Numbered from the stretch's first letter, positions 1-10,185 are shown. The stretch: 41,069 nucleotides of DNA from Thalassolituus alkanivorans (GCF_020447205.1 NZ_JAJAEL010000035.1:133848-174916), one strand, 5' to 3'. Program-made: numbers and translations. The notes: generated by a model not told the origin, from the sequence alone.

Positions 1-41
1 TGGCTCTCAGCAGGCCCGATTCATTTAGTGTTAACAGGCCC
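1..41 (-). repeat. Truncated end of the palindromic repeat element also found at 11658-11920
   Basis: The first 41 bases are the reverse complement of the left end of the element at 11658-11698, with two differences by eye. The outer end reads gttaacaggccc and is followed directly by TA, as at both ends of the complete copy. The rest of this copy would lie to the left of the window, so its length and coding content cannot be judged. Confidence 0.75.
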
Positions 42-80
42 TAGCACAACAGACTGGAGCCCTCCGGACGCTGGCCGGCT

Positions 81-109
81 CAGACAAAGTGCCGGACTCC
101 TGCTACAAT
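81..109 (+). promoter_or_regulatory. Probable sigma-70 promoter for the gene at 174
   Basis: A -10 box TACAAT at 104-109 is preceded by TGC, an extended -10. A -35-like CAGACA lies at 81-86 with 17-base spacing. It sits 65 bases before the ATG at 174, pointing toward that gene. Assigned from sequence pattern only. Confidence 0.45.
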
Positions 110-173
110 GGCCGCCTTTACACGATCATTGATCAGGGCCTGCCGTGCCGGCCCTTAGTCCGGAATCCAGAAC

Positions 174-737
174 ATGAAAGAATTTACCACCCCAACTCAG
201 TTTCAGGATCTTGCCCAGCTGCTTTCTGACGATGGTATTGCCACGTCCGGCATCTGGTATCACGGCACCGCCTCCGGTCTGGTTGCTGCTATTCAGAGCG
301 AGGGCCTGAAAGGCTCCGGCGACGCTGAAATTATGGCGCGTCAGCTGAAAACCCTGAGCACTATTGGTCACACCACCAGCGAACATAAAGACCCGGTGTT
401 TTTAACCCAGAGTAAAGAACTGGCGTATTTCTGGGCCAGCCAGAAAACCCACACCCGTAATCTTTACCTGCAGGGCAACGAAGAAGCCGTTATCTTTGCA
501 GTAAACCTGCCGGAAACACTGCAGGCACAGGTGACGACTGATGCCGGTGGTGCAGCACTGGTGATGGAGCCGGGTAACCTGTATGTAGCCTGGCTGCGCG
601 AGCTGTACGAAAACAACGGCAAAGCACTGGCCGAGATTGATCCGTTCAAGTGTGACCGTATGGATTACCTGAATAAACTGGGTCTGGCTTATCTGGCCAC
701 CGATGTTGAACCACAATATCTGACCCTGTTGAAATAA
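174..737 (+). CDS. Unrecognised 187-aa protein with ADP-ribosyltransferase-like N-terminal motif
   Basis: I do not recognise a named family. Residues 28-45 contain WYHGT followed by an Ile and Gly-Leu (His30, Gly31, Thr32, Gly44-Leu45), and residues 75-87 read VFLTQSKELAYFW. This order, a His-Gly-Thr strand, a helix ending in GL, then a strand and a helix with aromatic residues, resembles the start of the ART fold in KptA/Tpt1 RNA 2'-phosphotransferases and relatives. A strand EEAVIFAV (103-110) could be the third conserved element. There is no signal peptide or membrane segment, so it is probably cytoplasmic. The gene stands alone with its own promoter and a downstream hairpin. The ATG at 174 has a weak ribosome site. 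The ART assignment is inference; it may be a catalytically dead or unrelated fold. Confidence 0.7.
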   Translation: MKEFTTPTQFQDLAQLLSDDGIATSGIWYHGTASGLVAAIQSEGLKGSGDAEIMARQLKTLSTIGHTTSEHKDPVFLTQSKELAYFWASQKTHTRNLYLQGNEEAVIFAVNLPETLQAQVTTDAGGAALVMEPGNLYVAWLRELYENNGKALAEIDPFKCDRMDYLNKLGLAYLATDVEPQYLTLLK

Positions 738-757
738 CAGCGGTAACCGCTGTTGTC

Positions 758-784
758 TGCGCCGGAATATTCTGTTCCGGCGCA
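758..784 (+). terminator. Hairpin after the 187-aa gene
   Basis: A 10-bp perfect stem (TGCGCCGGAA with TTCCGGCGCA) and a 7-base loop lie 21 bases after the stop codon. A run of five T follows only at 790-794, so termination is likely but not textbook. Confidence 0.45.
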
Positions 785-865
785 ACGGCTTTTTCTGCTC
801 CCCCGCCAGGCGTAGTCTGCGCCGCTTTCTTTCTGTTCAATCCATTATTCCGCGAGGCTGTGACC

Positions 866-1072
866 ATGAAACAGCGCATTGCATTTACGCTGATGATGTC
901 TTTTGTCTTATCGGTGCTGATGACCTGCTGGATTACCTTTCTCAATCTCGGATTTACCGACGAATTTTTTCTGCGCTGGTTTAATGCCTGGATACTGGCC
1001 TGGCCAGCGGCGGCGCTGATTGCCTTTTTTAGCGGCCCGACAATTCAGCACTGGTCTGCGCGTTTTAAATAA
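866..1072 (+). CDS. DUF2798 family small membrane protein
   Basis: This 68-aa protein has two hydrophobic segments (about residues 6-27 and 40-58) around FLNLGFTDEFFLRWFNAWILAWP-type sequence, whose short motifs NLG, F..RW..A...AWP and a final hydrophobic stretch are the DUF2798 signature. It is an inner-membrane protein of unknown function. I chose the ATG at 866, which has cgcgagg 8 bases upstream; a GTG two codons earlier is the alternative. It stands alone and is followed by a strong terminator. Confidence 0.75.
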   Translation: MKQRIAFTLMMSFVLSVLMTCWITFLNLGFTDEFFLRWFNAWILAWPAAALIAFFSGPTIQHWSARFK

Positions 1073-1100
1073 AAGTGCTCACTGACAGCCAGACATAAAT

Positions 1101-1127
1101 ACGGACGCTGATGCGTCCGTTTTTTTA
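1101..1127 (+). terminator. Rho-independent terminator
   Basis: Perfect 8-bp stem ACGGACGC/GCGTCCGT with TGAT loop, followed by seven T. It ends the DUF2798 transcript and lies between convergent genes. Confidence 0.9.
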
Positions 1128-1147
1128 TATGTACCGTCTGTCAGTAA

Positions 1148-2812
1148 TCAGGAACCTGCTCCGATACCGGCAGGCTCAGCCTTATGGCCGGTTTCCTCGA
1201 TATACCATACGGTATCGGCATTGGCACGCTGCAAGCCCCGCTGTGTGCGGTAAGCCGCAAAGATAAAGGCCAGTGCCAGCAACAATGCCGTAAAATCGAC
1301 CGCCAGCGTAGCCGCACTGTTATAAAACCAGAGTCCGGTAGATGGCATAAGAACCGCCAGAGCCGAAGTTACCGGGATCAACGCGCTGGCCAGCGCACAC
1401 AACCATAATAACGGTACCGCAGCACGGGCACCGCCACGCATAAACGCAAATGTCAGGGCCAACAGGAACACCAGATAATAAACCTGCAGGTAAAGGCTGT
1501 TAATGTCGGCAACAGCCGCAACATGCCCCCATTTCCCGGCGGCAATAGCAAACCCGATTCCGGCGACGGAGCCCAGCGAAACACCAATGGTCAGCGCTGC
1601 CATCAGGCGGGTATTACGTGCCTGTTGTGGTAATGGCTGGCCCCGTTTCTGTTTTTTACGCCGGCTTTCTATCCATAATAAATTGCCGGAATAAAACAAG
1701 AACGCTCCGCTTAATCCCAGCAGAAAATACACCCAGCGCACCCACTCGCCAGCAAAACTGCCAAAATGCAGCGCGAAAAATGTCACAACGATATCGCTCC
1801 AGACATTACTCTTGCCCGGCAGCATACCCGTCATGGTCAGCTCACCGTTGTAGGGGTTTATACCGACATAACCCGTCAGCGGACCGCGCACCAGATATTG
1901 CGGATTATAAATACCGGCACGCACTATTGGCCTTGGGCTTTCGACCTGCATATACACCAGTTCGGTCACTTTAAAATCCGGTGCTGCCTGTTCGATCCGC
2001 CGGATCAGTTCTGTCGGCGGTAACAGCTGATCAACGCTTCTGGCCTGTGGTCGTTCTCCCGCAGCCGGAGGCGCCCCGAACATCGGAGTGTCCTGATAAA
2101 CAACCGCTTTCAGGCTGCCATAAAATGAATCGTGAAAAGCAAAAACAACAACAGTAAACGCAATAATCAGATGGAAAGGTAAACTGGTTATGCCGATTAC
2201 ATTATGAGCATCCAGCCAGAAACGTTTGCGGTTTTTGCCGCGCCGGATCAGGAAAAAATCTTTTACCAGAGTCGGCAGCAGAATAATCAGCCCGGAAACC
2301 AGCGCCAGAAAATACAGAATGCCGGCCAGCCCAAGAATCTGTACGCCCAGATATTCATGCCCGACAGTACCGGGAATACCCGCGGTCTGGTGCAATAAAT
2401 CAATCAGATCACCCAGCATAGAAGGCCGGATACTTTCAGCCTGTACTTCACCGGCCGCATTCAGCGTTGCATGCCAGTGCTCGCCATCCAGATCCGGGCC
2501 ATGACCGCCATCTTCATCCTGCGATTGCCACTCAACCGGAGCAGAAATATGCTCTGCCGATTCAAGATGCACCACCAGCTGTTGGCGGGCATCCGGGAAT
2601 TGCTGCATGACTCCGCTGACCAGCGTATCCAGCTCATTGCTTTTCACCATAGCCAGCTGCTGCGCCGGAGGTGCCGACCAACGGTCAAGCGGCTGTTTGA
2701 ACATGGTCAGCGCGCCGGCAAAAAAGCCGATAAATAATAATAAGCCGGTACCAATACCCACCCAGGTATGCAGCGCTTTATAAACCCGCAGAATATCGCT
2801 GCTGACTTTCAT
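1148..2812 (-). CDS. PepSY-associated transmembrane protein, iron-uptake type
   Basis: The 554-aa inner-membrane protein belongs to the PepSY_TM family (PiuB-like iron-regulated membrane proteins, proposed to help ferric siderophore reduction or release). The N-terminus shows the family's YKALHTWVGIGTGLLLF helix, a periplasmic PepSY-like part, a second helix followed by RKRFWLDAHNVIGI, then further helices and a long C-terminal set of four or more membrane segments. The ATG at 2812 overlaps the stop of the upstream gene as ATGA, which decides the start over a longer reading frame. It is the last gene of a three-gene operon behind a Fur box, so iron-starvation induction is expected. No TonB-dependent receptor is beside it here. 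Confidence 0.85.
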   Translation of the reverse strand: MKVSSDILRVYKALHTWVGIGTGLLLFIGFFAGALTMFKQPLDRWSAPPAQQLAMVKSNELDTLVSGVMQQFPDARQQLVVHLESAEHISAPVEWQSQDEDGGHGPDLDGEHWHATLNAAGEVQAESIRPSMLGDLIDLLHQTAGIPGTVGHEYLGVQILGLAGILYFLALVSGLIILLPTLVKDFFLIRRGKNRKRFWLDAHNVIGITSLPFHLIIAFTVVVFAFHDSFYGSLKAVVYQDTPMFGAPPAAGERPQARSVDQLLPPTELIRRIEQAAPDFKVTELVYMQVESPRPIVRAGIYNPQYLVRGPLTGYVGINPYNGELTMTGMLPGKSNVWSDIVVTFFALHFGSFAGEWVRWVYFLLGLSGAFLFYSGNLLWIESRRKKQKRGQPLPQQARNTRLMAALTIGVSLGSVAGIGFAIAAGKWGHVAAVADINSLYLQVYYLVFLLALTFAFMRGGARAAVPLLWLCALASALIPVTSALAVLMPSTGLWFYNSAATLAVDFTALLLALAFIFAAYRTQRGLQRANADTVWYIEETGHKAEPAGIGAGS

Positions 2813-3132
2813 CCGGCCATGACTCCCCGCACGATCAAAAATAACGGCCACAACAGCAGATTCGCACCGCCGAGCCACAACAATGCCTGATTACCACTGC
2901 GGAACAGGTACACCAGACTCAGGCCCAACAGCCATAACAAGGTCAGCAGCCACATATTAAATTGCACTTTATCGGTAGCTGCGATGCCGCCAGGACCAGC
3001 CCAGGCAAACAGACCAGTGATCACCAGCGCCAGCGGAAAACCGAGCAGAACCGCCGCCAGGGTTTTACGCCACCAATCAGGTTGCAGGCGTGGAGCCTTC
3101 TGTCTGCCTGCCGATAGTGATTCAGCGCTCAC
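2809..3132 (-). CDS. Small iron-operon membrane protein, DUF3649-like
   Basis: A 107-aa protein with three hydrophobic helices (roughly residues 24-44, 55-73 and 79-98). The start WWRKTLAAVLLGFPLALVI and the layout resemble the DUF3649/iron-uptake small proteins that accompany PepSY_TM proteins; the family call is tentative. I chose GTG at 3132 because GGAGG at 3142-3146 sits 9 bases upstream; a longer frame to 3186 would overlap the previous gene by 65 bases. It overlaps the preceding gene by 11 bases and the following one by 4, implying translational coupling. Confidence 0.65.
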   Translation of the reverse strand: MSAESLSAGRQKAPRLQPDWWRKTLAAVLLGFPLALVITGLFAWAGPGGIAATDKVQFNMWLLTLLWLLGLSLVYLFRSGNQALLWLGGANLLLWPLFLIVRGVMAG

Positions 3133-3394
3133 TGACGGAATCCTCCACCGGGGGTTTAAGCAAGGCAGCAAATGGCAGCAGGCCAATACAGAGCATCATA
3201 ATTACCAGCCAGGCAAACAATGCGCTGTTAACCGGCAGATAACTGGCGGAAAACAGCAGTCCGCTAAGTACCGCGGCTACACCAAGCCAGCGCCAGGGGC
3301 GTATGGATAAAGGCCGTTGCAGCCACTGTTGGTTGCTATGCGACAGATACAACAGCACACAGCCGGTGAGAGTAAGCGCAATAAACATCAGCAT
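3122..3394 (-). CDS. Small iron-operon membrane protein, DUF3325-like
   Basis: A 90-aa, three-helix inner-membrane protein. After a first helix it has YLSHSNQQWLQRPL, then RPWRWLG before the second helix, a pattern seen in DUF3325 proteins of siderophore-related operons; the family assignment is by pattern and moderate in certainty. The ATG at 3394 follows an AGGAG site. It is the first gene of the operon, with a Fur box about 65-85 bases upstream. Confidence 0.65.
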   Translation of the reverse strand: MLMFIALTLTGCVLLYLSHSNQQWLQRPLSIRPWRWLGVAAVLSGLLFSASYLPVNSALFAWLVIMMLCIGLLPFAALLKPPVEDSVSER

Positions 3395-3458
3395 GGAACA
3401 CTCCTGCTACAGAACAGAACCCGGAGCCTGCCGACACACAGTAAACAGGGCCAGATCA

Positions 3459-3477
3459 GGTAATGATAACGATTAGC
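3459..3477. promoter_or_regulatory. Fur box
   Basis: The 19 bases GGTAATGATAACGATTAGC match the GATAATGATAATCATTATC consensus at 15 of 19 positions. It lies upstream of the leftward three-gene membrane operon (start 3394), consistent with Fur repression by iron. The rightward deoxyribosyltransferase gene begins 160 bases away and could be affected but need not be. Confidence 0.75.
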
Positions 3478-3636
3478 ATTTGATTCTGAAGTATTTTAGA
3501 TATCACATCAATAGTTAATGAGATTTATTATTATTTGAATCTCAACTGCCCTGCGGAACCGTCTTTGTTATTCGTCTTTGTTATAGTGCCGCCATGCCAA
3601 CGGGGCTTTCTTATTTACCTTTATGGAGACATCGGG

Positions 3637-4188
3637 ATGCCGAGAACCATTTACCTTGCCGGCCCGGAAGTTTTCTGCCCGGCTGCCAGTGAACTTGGCG
3701 CGCGTAAAAAAGCCCTGTGTGAACACTATGGGTTCCGCGGTTTATTTCCACTTGATGGGGAATTACAGCAAAGTGGCAGCGCCCGCGAACTGGGCTTTGC
3801 CATCAGTGCGGCAAACGAACAACTGATTCGCCGTGCCGATCTGGTGATTGCCAACCTGACGCCGTTCCGCGGAGCCAGCGCTGATGCTGGTACGGTGTAT
3901 GAGCTGGGACTGGCACGTGGCCTTGGAAAAATAATTCATGGCTACAGCAATGATCCGGCATTGTTTGCCGAGCGTACCTTTGCATTATTTGGTCAGGGAG
4001 AATATGGCAGCTCTGAATTACACGATCGTGATGGCTTAAGCATCGAGCAATTTGATTTGCACGACAATCTGATGATCGAAGGCGGTATCGCCCTGAGCGG
4101 CGGAATATTCCTGACACATCGGGCAGCAGAGGCGGAAAAGTACACCGATTTAACGGCATTTGAAGCGCTATTAATCAGGCTGAATTGA
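3637..4188 (+). CDS. Nucleoside 2-deoxyribosyltransferase
   Basis: A 183-aa cytoplasmic enzyme of the nucleoside 2-deoxyribosyltransferase family, which exchanges or removes bases of 2'-deoxynucleosides (purine/pyrimidine salvage). Visible motifs are the opening IYLAGPEVF strand and loop, ADLVIANLTPFRG, the DAGTVYELGLARGLGK segment with the expected catalytic Glu, and a C-terminal DNLMIEGGI. Length is near the family norm. The ATG at 3637 has GGAG 8 bases upstream; an upstream extension to 3535 has no clear ribosome site and no domain content. It appears monocistronic. A dNMP glycosidase-like (hydrolytic) activity is the main alternative. Confidence 0.85.
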   Translation: MPRTIYLAGPEVFCPAASELGARKKALCEHYGFRGLFPLDGELQQSGSARELGFAISAANEQLIRRADLVIANLTPFRGASADAGTVYELGLARGLGKIIHGYSNDPALFAERTFALFGQGEYGSSELHDRDGLSIEQFDLHDNLMIEGGIALSGGIFLTHRAAEAEKYTDLTAFEALLIRLN

Positions 4189-4468
4189 TGCGTTTCCCGG
4201 CACGAATCAGCCGCGCCCTGCAGCTTTTTTAATAGCGCAGGACAGCGACAACTGCTCAATCATCAGTTGCTTTGCTATGCGGCTATCTGACTCACGACAC
4301 TGATGCCACCGGCGCGAATGTCCTCCCCGTTGCCGTACTGAGCACGGCACTTGAGGACAGTAATCGGGAAATGCGCGCCACTCCCTAATCGGTCTGTATT
4401 TCATTGCCAACCAGCGGCTGTTACTGACCATAATGTTTGGCTGCCGGCTGTATCAGTTGTGGCTGATA

Positions 4469-5710
4469 TCAGTTCGCCTTGCTGCTGCCTGCTATTGGAG
4501 GTATGAGCGATTCAGGTGTGCGCTGTGGCAACTGACCATTAAGCACCGTATAAGCCACCAGACCGATCACCAGTCCCCAGAACGCACCACCAATACCCAG
4601 CAAGGTGATATTTGCCGCTGCCGCAAGGAAAGTGATGAGCGAGGCTTCACGGGTTCTGGCATCAGCCATGGCGCTGGCAAGACTACCGCCGATGGTGCCC
4701 AGCAAAGCCAGACCCGCCAGGGTGGTGATAAAGGTTGCCGGGAAAGCCATAAAGACCGCAGCCAGTGTCACCCCAAAAACACCGACCAGAATGTAGAACA
4801 CACCAGCAGCAATACCGGCGATCCAGCGTTTATCCGGATTTTCGTGTGCCTCCCGGCCAGTACAGATAGCCGCCGTTATCGCGGCAATGTTGAAAGCATG
4901 CGAGCCAAAGGGCGCCATCAGCAGAGAGCCAAATCCGGTGATCGTCACAATAGGGTTGGCACTGGTTCTGAAGCCGTCATTGCGCAGTACCAGCATGCCC
5001 GGCATATATTGCCCGGTCAGAGTGATCAGAAATAACGGCAACGCCACGCTCAGCAAAGCATTGAGCGAGAATTCGGGCGTGGTAAAAACAGGGGCGGCCA
5101 GCTTCAGGCTCAGGCCCGATAAGTCAACGCGATCCTGAATAAGCAAGAAAGCCAACCCCAGCACCAGAATACCCACCACCGCATAGCGTGCGGTGAAGCG
5201 CTTGAGTGCGACATAGGCAACGATTAAGAGTCCCGCCAATAATGGATCAATGCTCATGCCGCCAAAGGCCCCGATACCGAACTGGAGCAAGATGCCAGCC
5301 AGTAACCCGGCCGCTACCCCTGGTGGAATCAGGCGAATTACCCGCTCAAACCAGCCCGACAGCCCCAGTACGACAAAAGCGGCGGCTGAAATCAGATAAG
5401 CGCCGACCGCTTCCGCGTAGGGTGTACTCGCCAGAGCAGTAACCAGAAATGCGGCCGCTGGTGTCGACCAGGCTGTGATGATCGGTTCGCGGGAAACCCA
5501 GCTCAGAATAATCCCTGTCACGCCTACGCCGATGGAGATCGACCACACCCATGACGCCGTAAGCTCTGGGCTGAGACCGGCCACTTTGGCGGCCTGGAAT
5601 ACCAGAATAAACGTACCGCCATAGTTAACGATAACGGAGATCAGACCCGCCACGATGGGATGAGTAAGATCGCTCCAACGAACGGGTAAAGATGAAGGAA
5701 TGGATGACAT
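4469..5710 (-). CDS. benE: BenE family benzoate/H+ symporter-like transporter
   Basis: A 413-aa polytopic membrane protein with about 11-12 helices. The N-terminal GLISVIVNYGGTFILVFQAA, WSTPAAAFLV, LIPPGVAAGLLAGILL and PFGSHAFNIAAITAAICTG segments are characteristic of BenE (NCS2-related carriers). Known BenE members import benzoate by proton symport, but no aromatic-degradation gene is nearby, so the substrate here is uncertain. It is divergent from a MocR regulator across a 110-base region with a perfect palindrome, suggesting that regulator controls it. The ATG at 5710 has AGGAG about 12 bases upstream. Confidence 0.85.
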   Translation of the reverse strand: MSSIPSSLPVRWSDLTHPIVAGLISVIVNYGGTFILVFQAAKVAGLSPELTASWVWSISIGVGVTGIILSWVSREPIITAWSTPAAAFLVTALASTPYAEAVGAYLISAAAFVVLGLSGWFERVIRLIPPGVAAGLLAGILLQFGIGAFGGMSIDPLLAGLLIVAYVALKRFTARYAVVGILVLGLAFLLIQDRVDLSGLSLKLAAPVFTTPEFSLNALLSVALPLFLITLTGQYMPGMLVLRNDGFRTSANPIVTITGFGSLLMAPFGSHAFNIAAITAAICTGREAHENPDKRWIAGIAAGVFYILVGVFGVTLAAVFMAFPATFITTLAGLALLGTIGGSLASAMADARTREASLITFLAAAANITLLGIGGAFWGLVIGLVAYTVLNGQLPQRTPESLIPPIAGSSKAN

Positions 5711-5752
5711 GGTCTGAAGAGGCTCCTGAATGTAATCTGATGGGCAAAGTTG

Positions 5753-5766
5753 ATAAACATGTTTAT
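5753..5766. promoter_or_regulatory. Perfect 14-bp palindrome in the benE/MocR divergent region
   Basis: ATAAACATGTTTAT is a perfect inverted repeat 43 bases before the benE start and 55 bases before the MocR start. It is a candidate operator for the MocR protein, but MocR sites are often direct repeats, so this is only a suggestion. Confidence 0.4.
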
Positions 5767-5820
5767 AGCCCTAAAATGGATGGCTAAGCCCCACCATTTT
5801 ATTAAAGAGATACAGACCAA

Positions 5821-7317
5821 TTGTTTAAGCATGCCCAGCTGGAATCGGTCAAAGCCTGGATTGGCGACCCTGCGCATAATGCCTTGCCGCTGTATGCGCG
5901 AATACAGCGTGGAATCCGGCAACTGATTCTTGATGGCACGCTGGCCGTAGGTAAGCCCCTGCCCGCTTCGCGTGCTCTGGCGAAATCACTGGGCGTTTCC
6001 CGTGATACCGTCGAATCGGCCTATAGCCAGTTGCATGCGGAAGGTTTCCTTGAGCGCCGCGTTGGCAGCGGTAGCTTCGTATCGGAACAGGCCAAACGCC
6101 TACCGAGACGCAGCCCGGCACGCCGCCCGGGAGCGCGCAAGGAAACCCTGCGCCTTAGCCAGCGCGGCAGCGCTATGTTTCAGGGCGGAGGCTTGCGCGA
6201 TTTCCTGGCTCCGCGCCCATTTGCTCCGGGTGTACCGGAAACGCGTAACTTTCCCCTCCAGATTTGGGAGCGCCTGGAACGGCAGGTACTCAAGGAATAT
6301 GGAACTCAGCTTTTGTCACACAGCGACCCGCAAGGGCTGGAACCATTACGGCGGGCTATTGCAGATTACGTCAGCCTTGAACGCGGGGCACATGCCACAC
6401 CCGAGCGCGTTCTGGTGCTGACCAGTTCACAACAAGCGATGACGCTGTGCGCCAATGTATTGCTCGATCCTGGCGACAGAATTTTCATTGAAGATCCGGT
6501 ATACCAGGGAGCCCGCAAAGCATTCGACGCCGCCGGTCTGGAATGCGTACCCGTGCCACTTGATGCCAATGGTATGCAGGTGGAACACCTGAACAATGCG
6601 GCACAAACATTCGGAGATTCGGCCAAGGCCGTATTCCTGACGCCATCGCATCAGTTTCCGACCGGGACAACACTGACGCTGGAGCGGCGCCTAGCCGTTA
6701 TTGAGTGGGCCAGGCAATATCAGAGCTGGATCATCGAAGACGACTACGACAGCGAGTTCCATTATGCAGGCAAGCCCACCGCCTGCGTACAGGGGCTTGA
6801 TCAGCATGAGCGGACGATCTACATCGGTACCTTCACCAAGTCGCTGTTCCCCGGCCTGCGCATCGGCTATATGGTGTTGCCGTCACCGCTGGTCGCGCCT
6901 ATGACCGTAGCCCGTACCCTACTGGATGGACACAGCGCACCGATTCCGCAGCTCACGCTGGCGCGCTTTATCGAAGGGGGTCACTTCGGTGCGCATATGC
7001 GTACCATGCGTGCCATCTATGCCGAACGGCGCGATGTACTGGCGCGGTTGGTGCGCCAGTACCTGGCCGAATTCGTGGAGCCACGGGTGCCCGCCGGCGG
7101 GATGCAGATGCCCTGTGTGTTTATCCGCGACATCCCCGAAGATGAGGCTATAGACTCTGCGAGCCGGGCTGGAATTGACCTGTTGGGACTGACGGCGCTC
7201 CATGCATCGAACCGGCATACACCTGGATTCCTGATGGGATTCGCCGCCCACGCTCCGCATGAAATGGAAATCGCCGTAAAGAAGTTGGCTAACATCCTGC
7301 GGGCACTGTGTCGCTGA
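5821..7317 (+). CDS. MocR-type (GntR plus aminotransferase fold) transcription regulator
   Basis: The 498-aa protein has an N-terminal GntR winged helix (about residues 20-90: LPLYARIQRGIRQLI, LPASRALAKSLGVSRDTV, GSGSFVSE) joined to a class I aminotransferase-like domain. The latter shows EDPVYQGARKAF, the DDYDSEFHY motif and FTKSLFPGLRIGY with Lys340 as the expected pyridoxal-phosphate lysine. MocR proteins usually sense an amine or amino acid, or PLP itself, and regulate a divergent gene, here benE. The start is TTG at 5821: the frame is closed by TAA at 5803 and no in-frame ATG lies before the DNA-binding domain. Confidence 0.88.
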   Translation: MFKHAQLESVKAWIGDPAHNALPLYARIQRGIRQLILDGTLAVGKPLPASRALAKSLGVSRDTVESAYSQLHAEGFLERRVGSGSFVSEQAKRLPRRSPARRPGARKETLRLSQRGSAMFQGGGLRDFLAPRPFAPGVPETRNFPLQIWERLERQVLKEYGTQLLSHSDPQGLEPLRRAIADYVSLERGAHATPERVLVLTSSQQAMTLCANVLLDPGDRIFIEDPVYQGARKAFDAAGLECVPVPLDANGMQVEHLNNAAQTFGDSAKAVFLTPSHQFPTGTTLTLERRLAVIEWARQYQSWIIEDDYDSEFHYAGKPTACVQGLDQHERTIYIGTFTKSLFPGLRIGYMVLPSPLVAPMTVARTLLDGHSAPIPQLTLARFIEGGHFGAHMRTMRAIYAERRDVLARLVRQYLAEFVEPRVPAGGMQMPCVFIRDIPEDEAIDSASRAGIDLLGLTALHASNRHTPGFLMGFAAHAPHEMEIAVKKLANILRALCR

Positions 7318-7481
7318 CCACCATAAGCCGGACTAACAGGATTTATGTATCACATCGTTATCCAGCGGGCTGCCGGCTCAGGTATCCGTTGTTCATCTGG
7401 TCAGCCGGACAACGCTGTACCGTCGCCACCGGAATCCAGCCAACCTCTGCGTTGGCCCTTGTTACCCGATACCAGTCATTC

Positions 7482-7901
7482 TTACTCCCCAACCCCCATA
7501 CGCTGTTCACGGTATTTCTGAATATCTGGGGTAGCGCAATACAGTGTGTCGATATAAATATTTCTTTCTGCCCAGAACACCTCAAGATCATAAACACAGA
7601 AAGAAAATCGGCCCGGATCTTCCACCCATCCTTCTTCAGTCAGCACGGAAACCGACGTGAATAATTCATTATCGTTCCCCCACCAGGCGAGAATTAAATA
7701 AAGAAAACCTGCCCCTTCATGGAAAATGGTAAATGCCGCAGTCTCTGCCCACGGCAGGGCTTTCGCTTGTTTTACGGCATTTAAGCGCCCGCTGAAGCGG
7801 CTTTGATCAACGGCATTATCATTAACCGAAATGGTATAAATTTTAATGCCATCCTGATCTGTCCATTGCGGGTTACTTTCTGTTTTTCGCGGGATAAACA
7901 T
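7482..7901 (-). CDS. Conserved hypothetical protein, no family recognised
   Basis: A 139-aa, acidic, aromatic-rich soluble protein without a signal peptide. Notable segments are TIFHEGAGFLYLILAWWG near the middle and GRFSFCVYDLEVFWAERN near the C-terminus, followed by a short charged tail. I cannot assign a function. The ATG at 7901 has GGGGAG 8 bases upstream and is preferred to a start at 7928. It is convergent with the MocR gene. The 164 bases between the two stop codons show no further gene. Confidence 0.65.
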   Translation of the reverse strand: MFIPRKTESNPQWTDQDGIKIYTISVNDNAVDQSRFSGRLNAVKQAKALPWAETAAFTIFHEGAGFLYLILAWWGNDNELFTSVSVLTEEGWVEDPGRFSFCVYDLEVFWAERNIYIDTLYCATPDIQKYREQRMGVGE

Positions 7902-8108
7902 CAACAAACTCCCCGTGGCTGAATGCATTCATGTGGTCTCTGTGCATGCTCATGTGTCCGCCGGAAATTACCGGCTGATTCTGCACCAGACATCTCTGAT
8001 GATATGTTCATCACCGGACCAGCATGCACTGATTTTCCGATCTTTCAAGTTGTTATCACATATAACAATAAGCATGTTCTCCACACTAACAACGCAAACT
8101 GCAGACAT

Positions 8109-8140
8109 AAAAAAACCGGCCCTTATGAGGCCGGTTTTTA
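8109..8140 (-). terminator. Terminator of groES-groEL, bidirectional
   Basis: An 11-bp perfect stem AAAAACCGGCC/GGCCGGTTTTT with a 7-base loop lies 56 bases after the groEL stop. It has T runs on both strands. The surrounding 7902-8195 interval holds no gene. Confidence 0.9.
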
Positions 8141-8195
8141 TTGCAGTACCCTTGGTGTGGGCGCTGTTCTTACAGACAGCCGGGCTGGCGTCAGA

Positions 8196-9869
<1,674 letters not shown>

Positions 9870-9891
9870 CTAACGGTTGAAGCAGAAACGC

Positions 9892-10185
9892 TTAGGCTTC
9901 GAGAACACCGTAAATTTCGCTTTCGTTCAGAATCAGCAGCTCTTCACCATCGATCTTGATGGTGTTGGAGCCGGAGTATTTGCCGAACACAACGGTATCG
10001 CCAACTTTCACAGACATAGGCTGAACTTCGCCATTGTTGGAAATACGACCCGTACCGACAGCAAGCACTTCACCCTGGCTCGGCTTTTCAGCAGCGGCGC
10101 CCGGCAGCAGGATACCGCCAGCGGTGGTTTGCTCTTCTTCCTTGCGACGAACAACGACGCGATCGTGTAAAGGACGGATTTTCAT
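9892..10185 (-). CDS. groS: Co-chaperonin GroES
   Basis: This 97-aa protein caps the GroEL ring. It opens [18 protein letters not shown], has the mobile-loop sequence [19 protein letters not shown] and [12 protein letters not shown], all standard for GroES. It is the first gene of the groESL operon, with an untranslated leader of roughly 100 bases after the sigma-32-type promoter. Confidence 0.99.
   Translation of the reverse strand: MKIRPLHDRVVVRRKEEEQTTAGGILLPGAAAEKPSQGEVLAVGTGRISNNGEVQPMSVKVGDTVVFGKYSGSNTIKIDGEELLILNESEIYGVLEA

Noticed and set aside
4433-5035. A 200-codon open frame opposite the benE 3' end
   Set aside because: It overlaps a confident transporter gene and has Gln/Arg/Ser-rich shadow composition without motifs.
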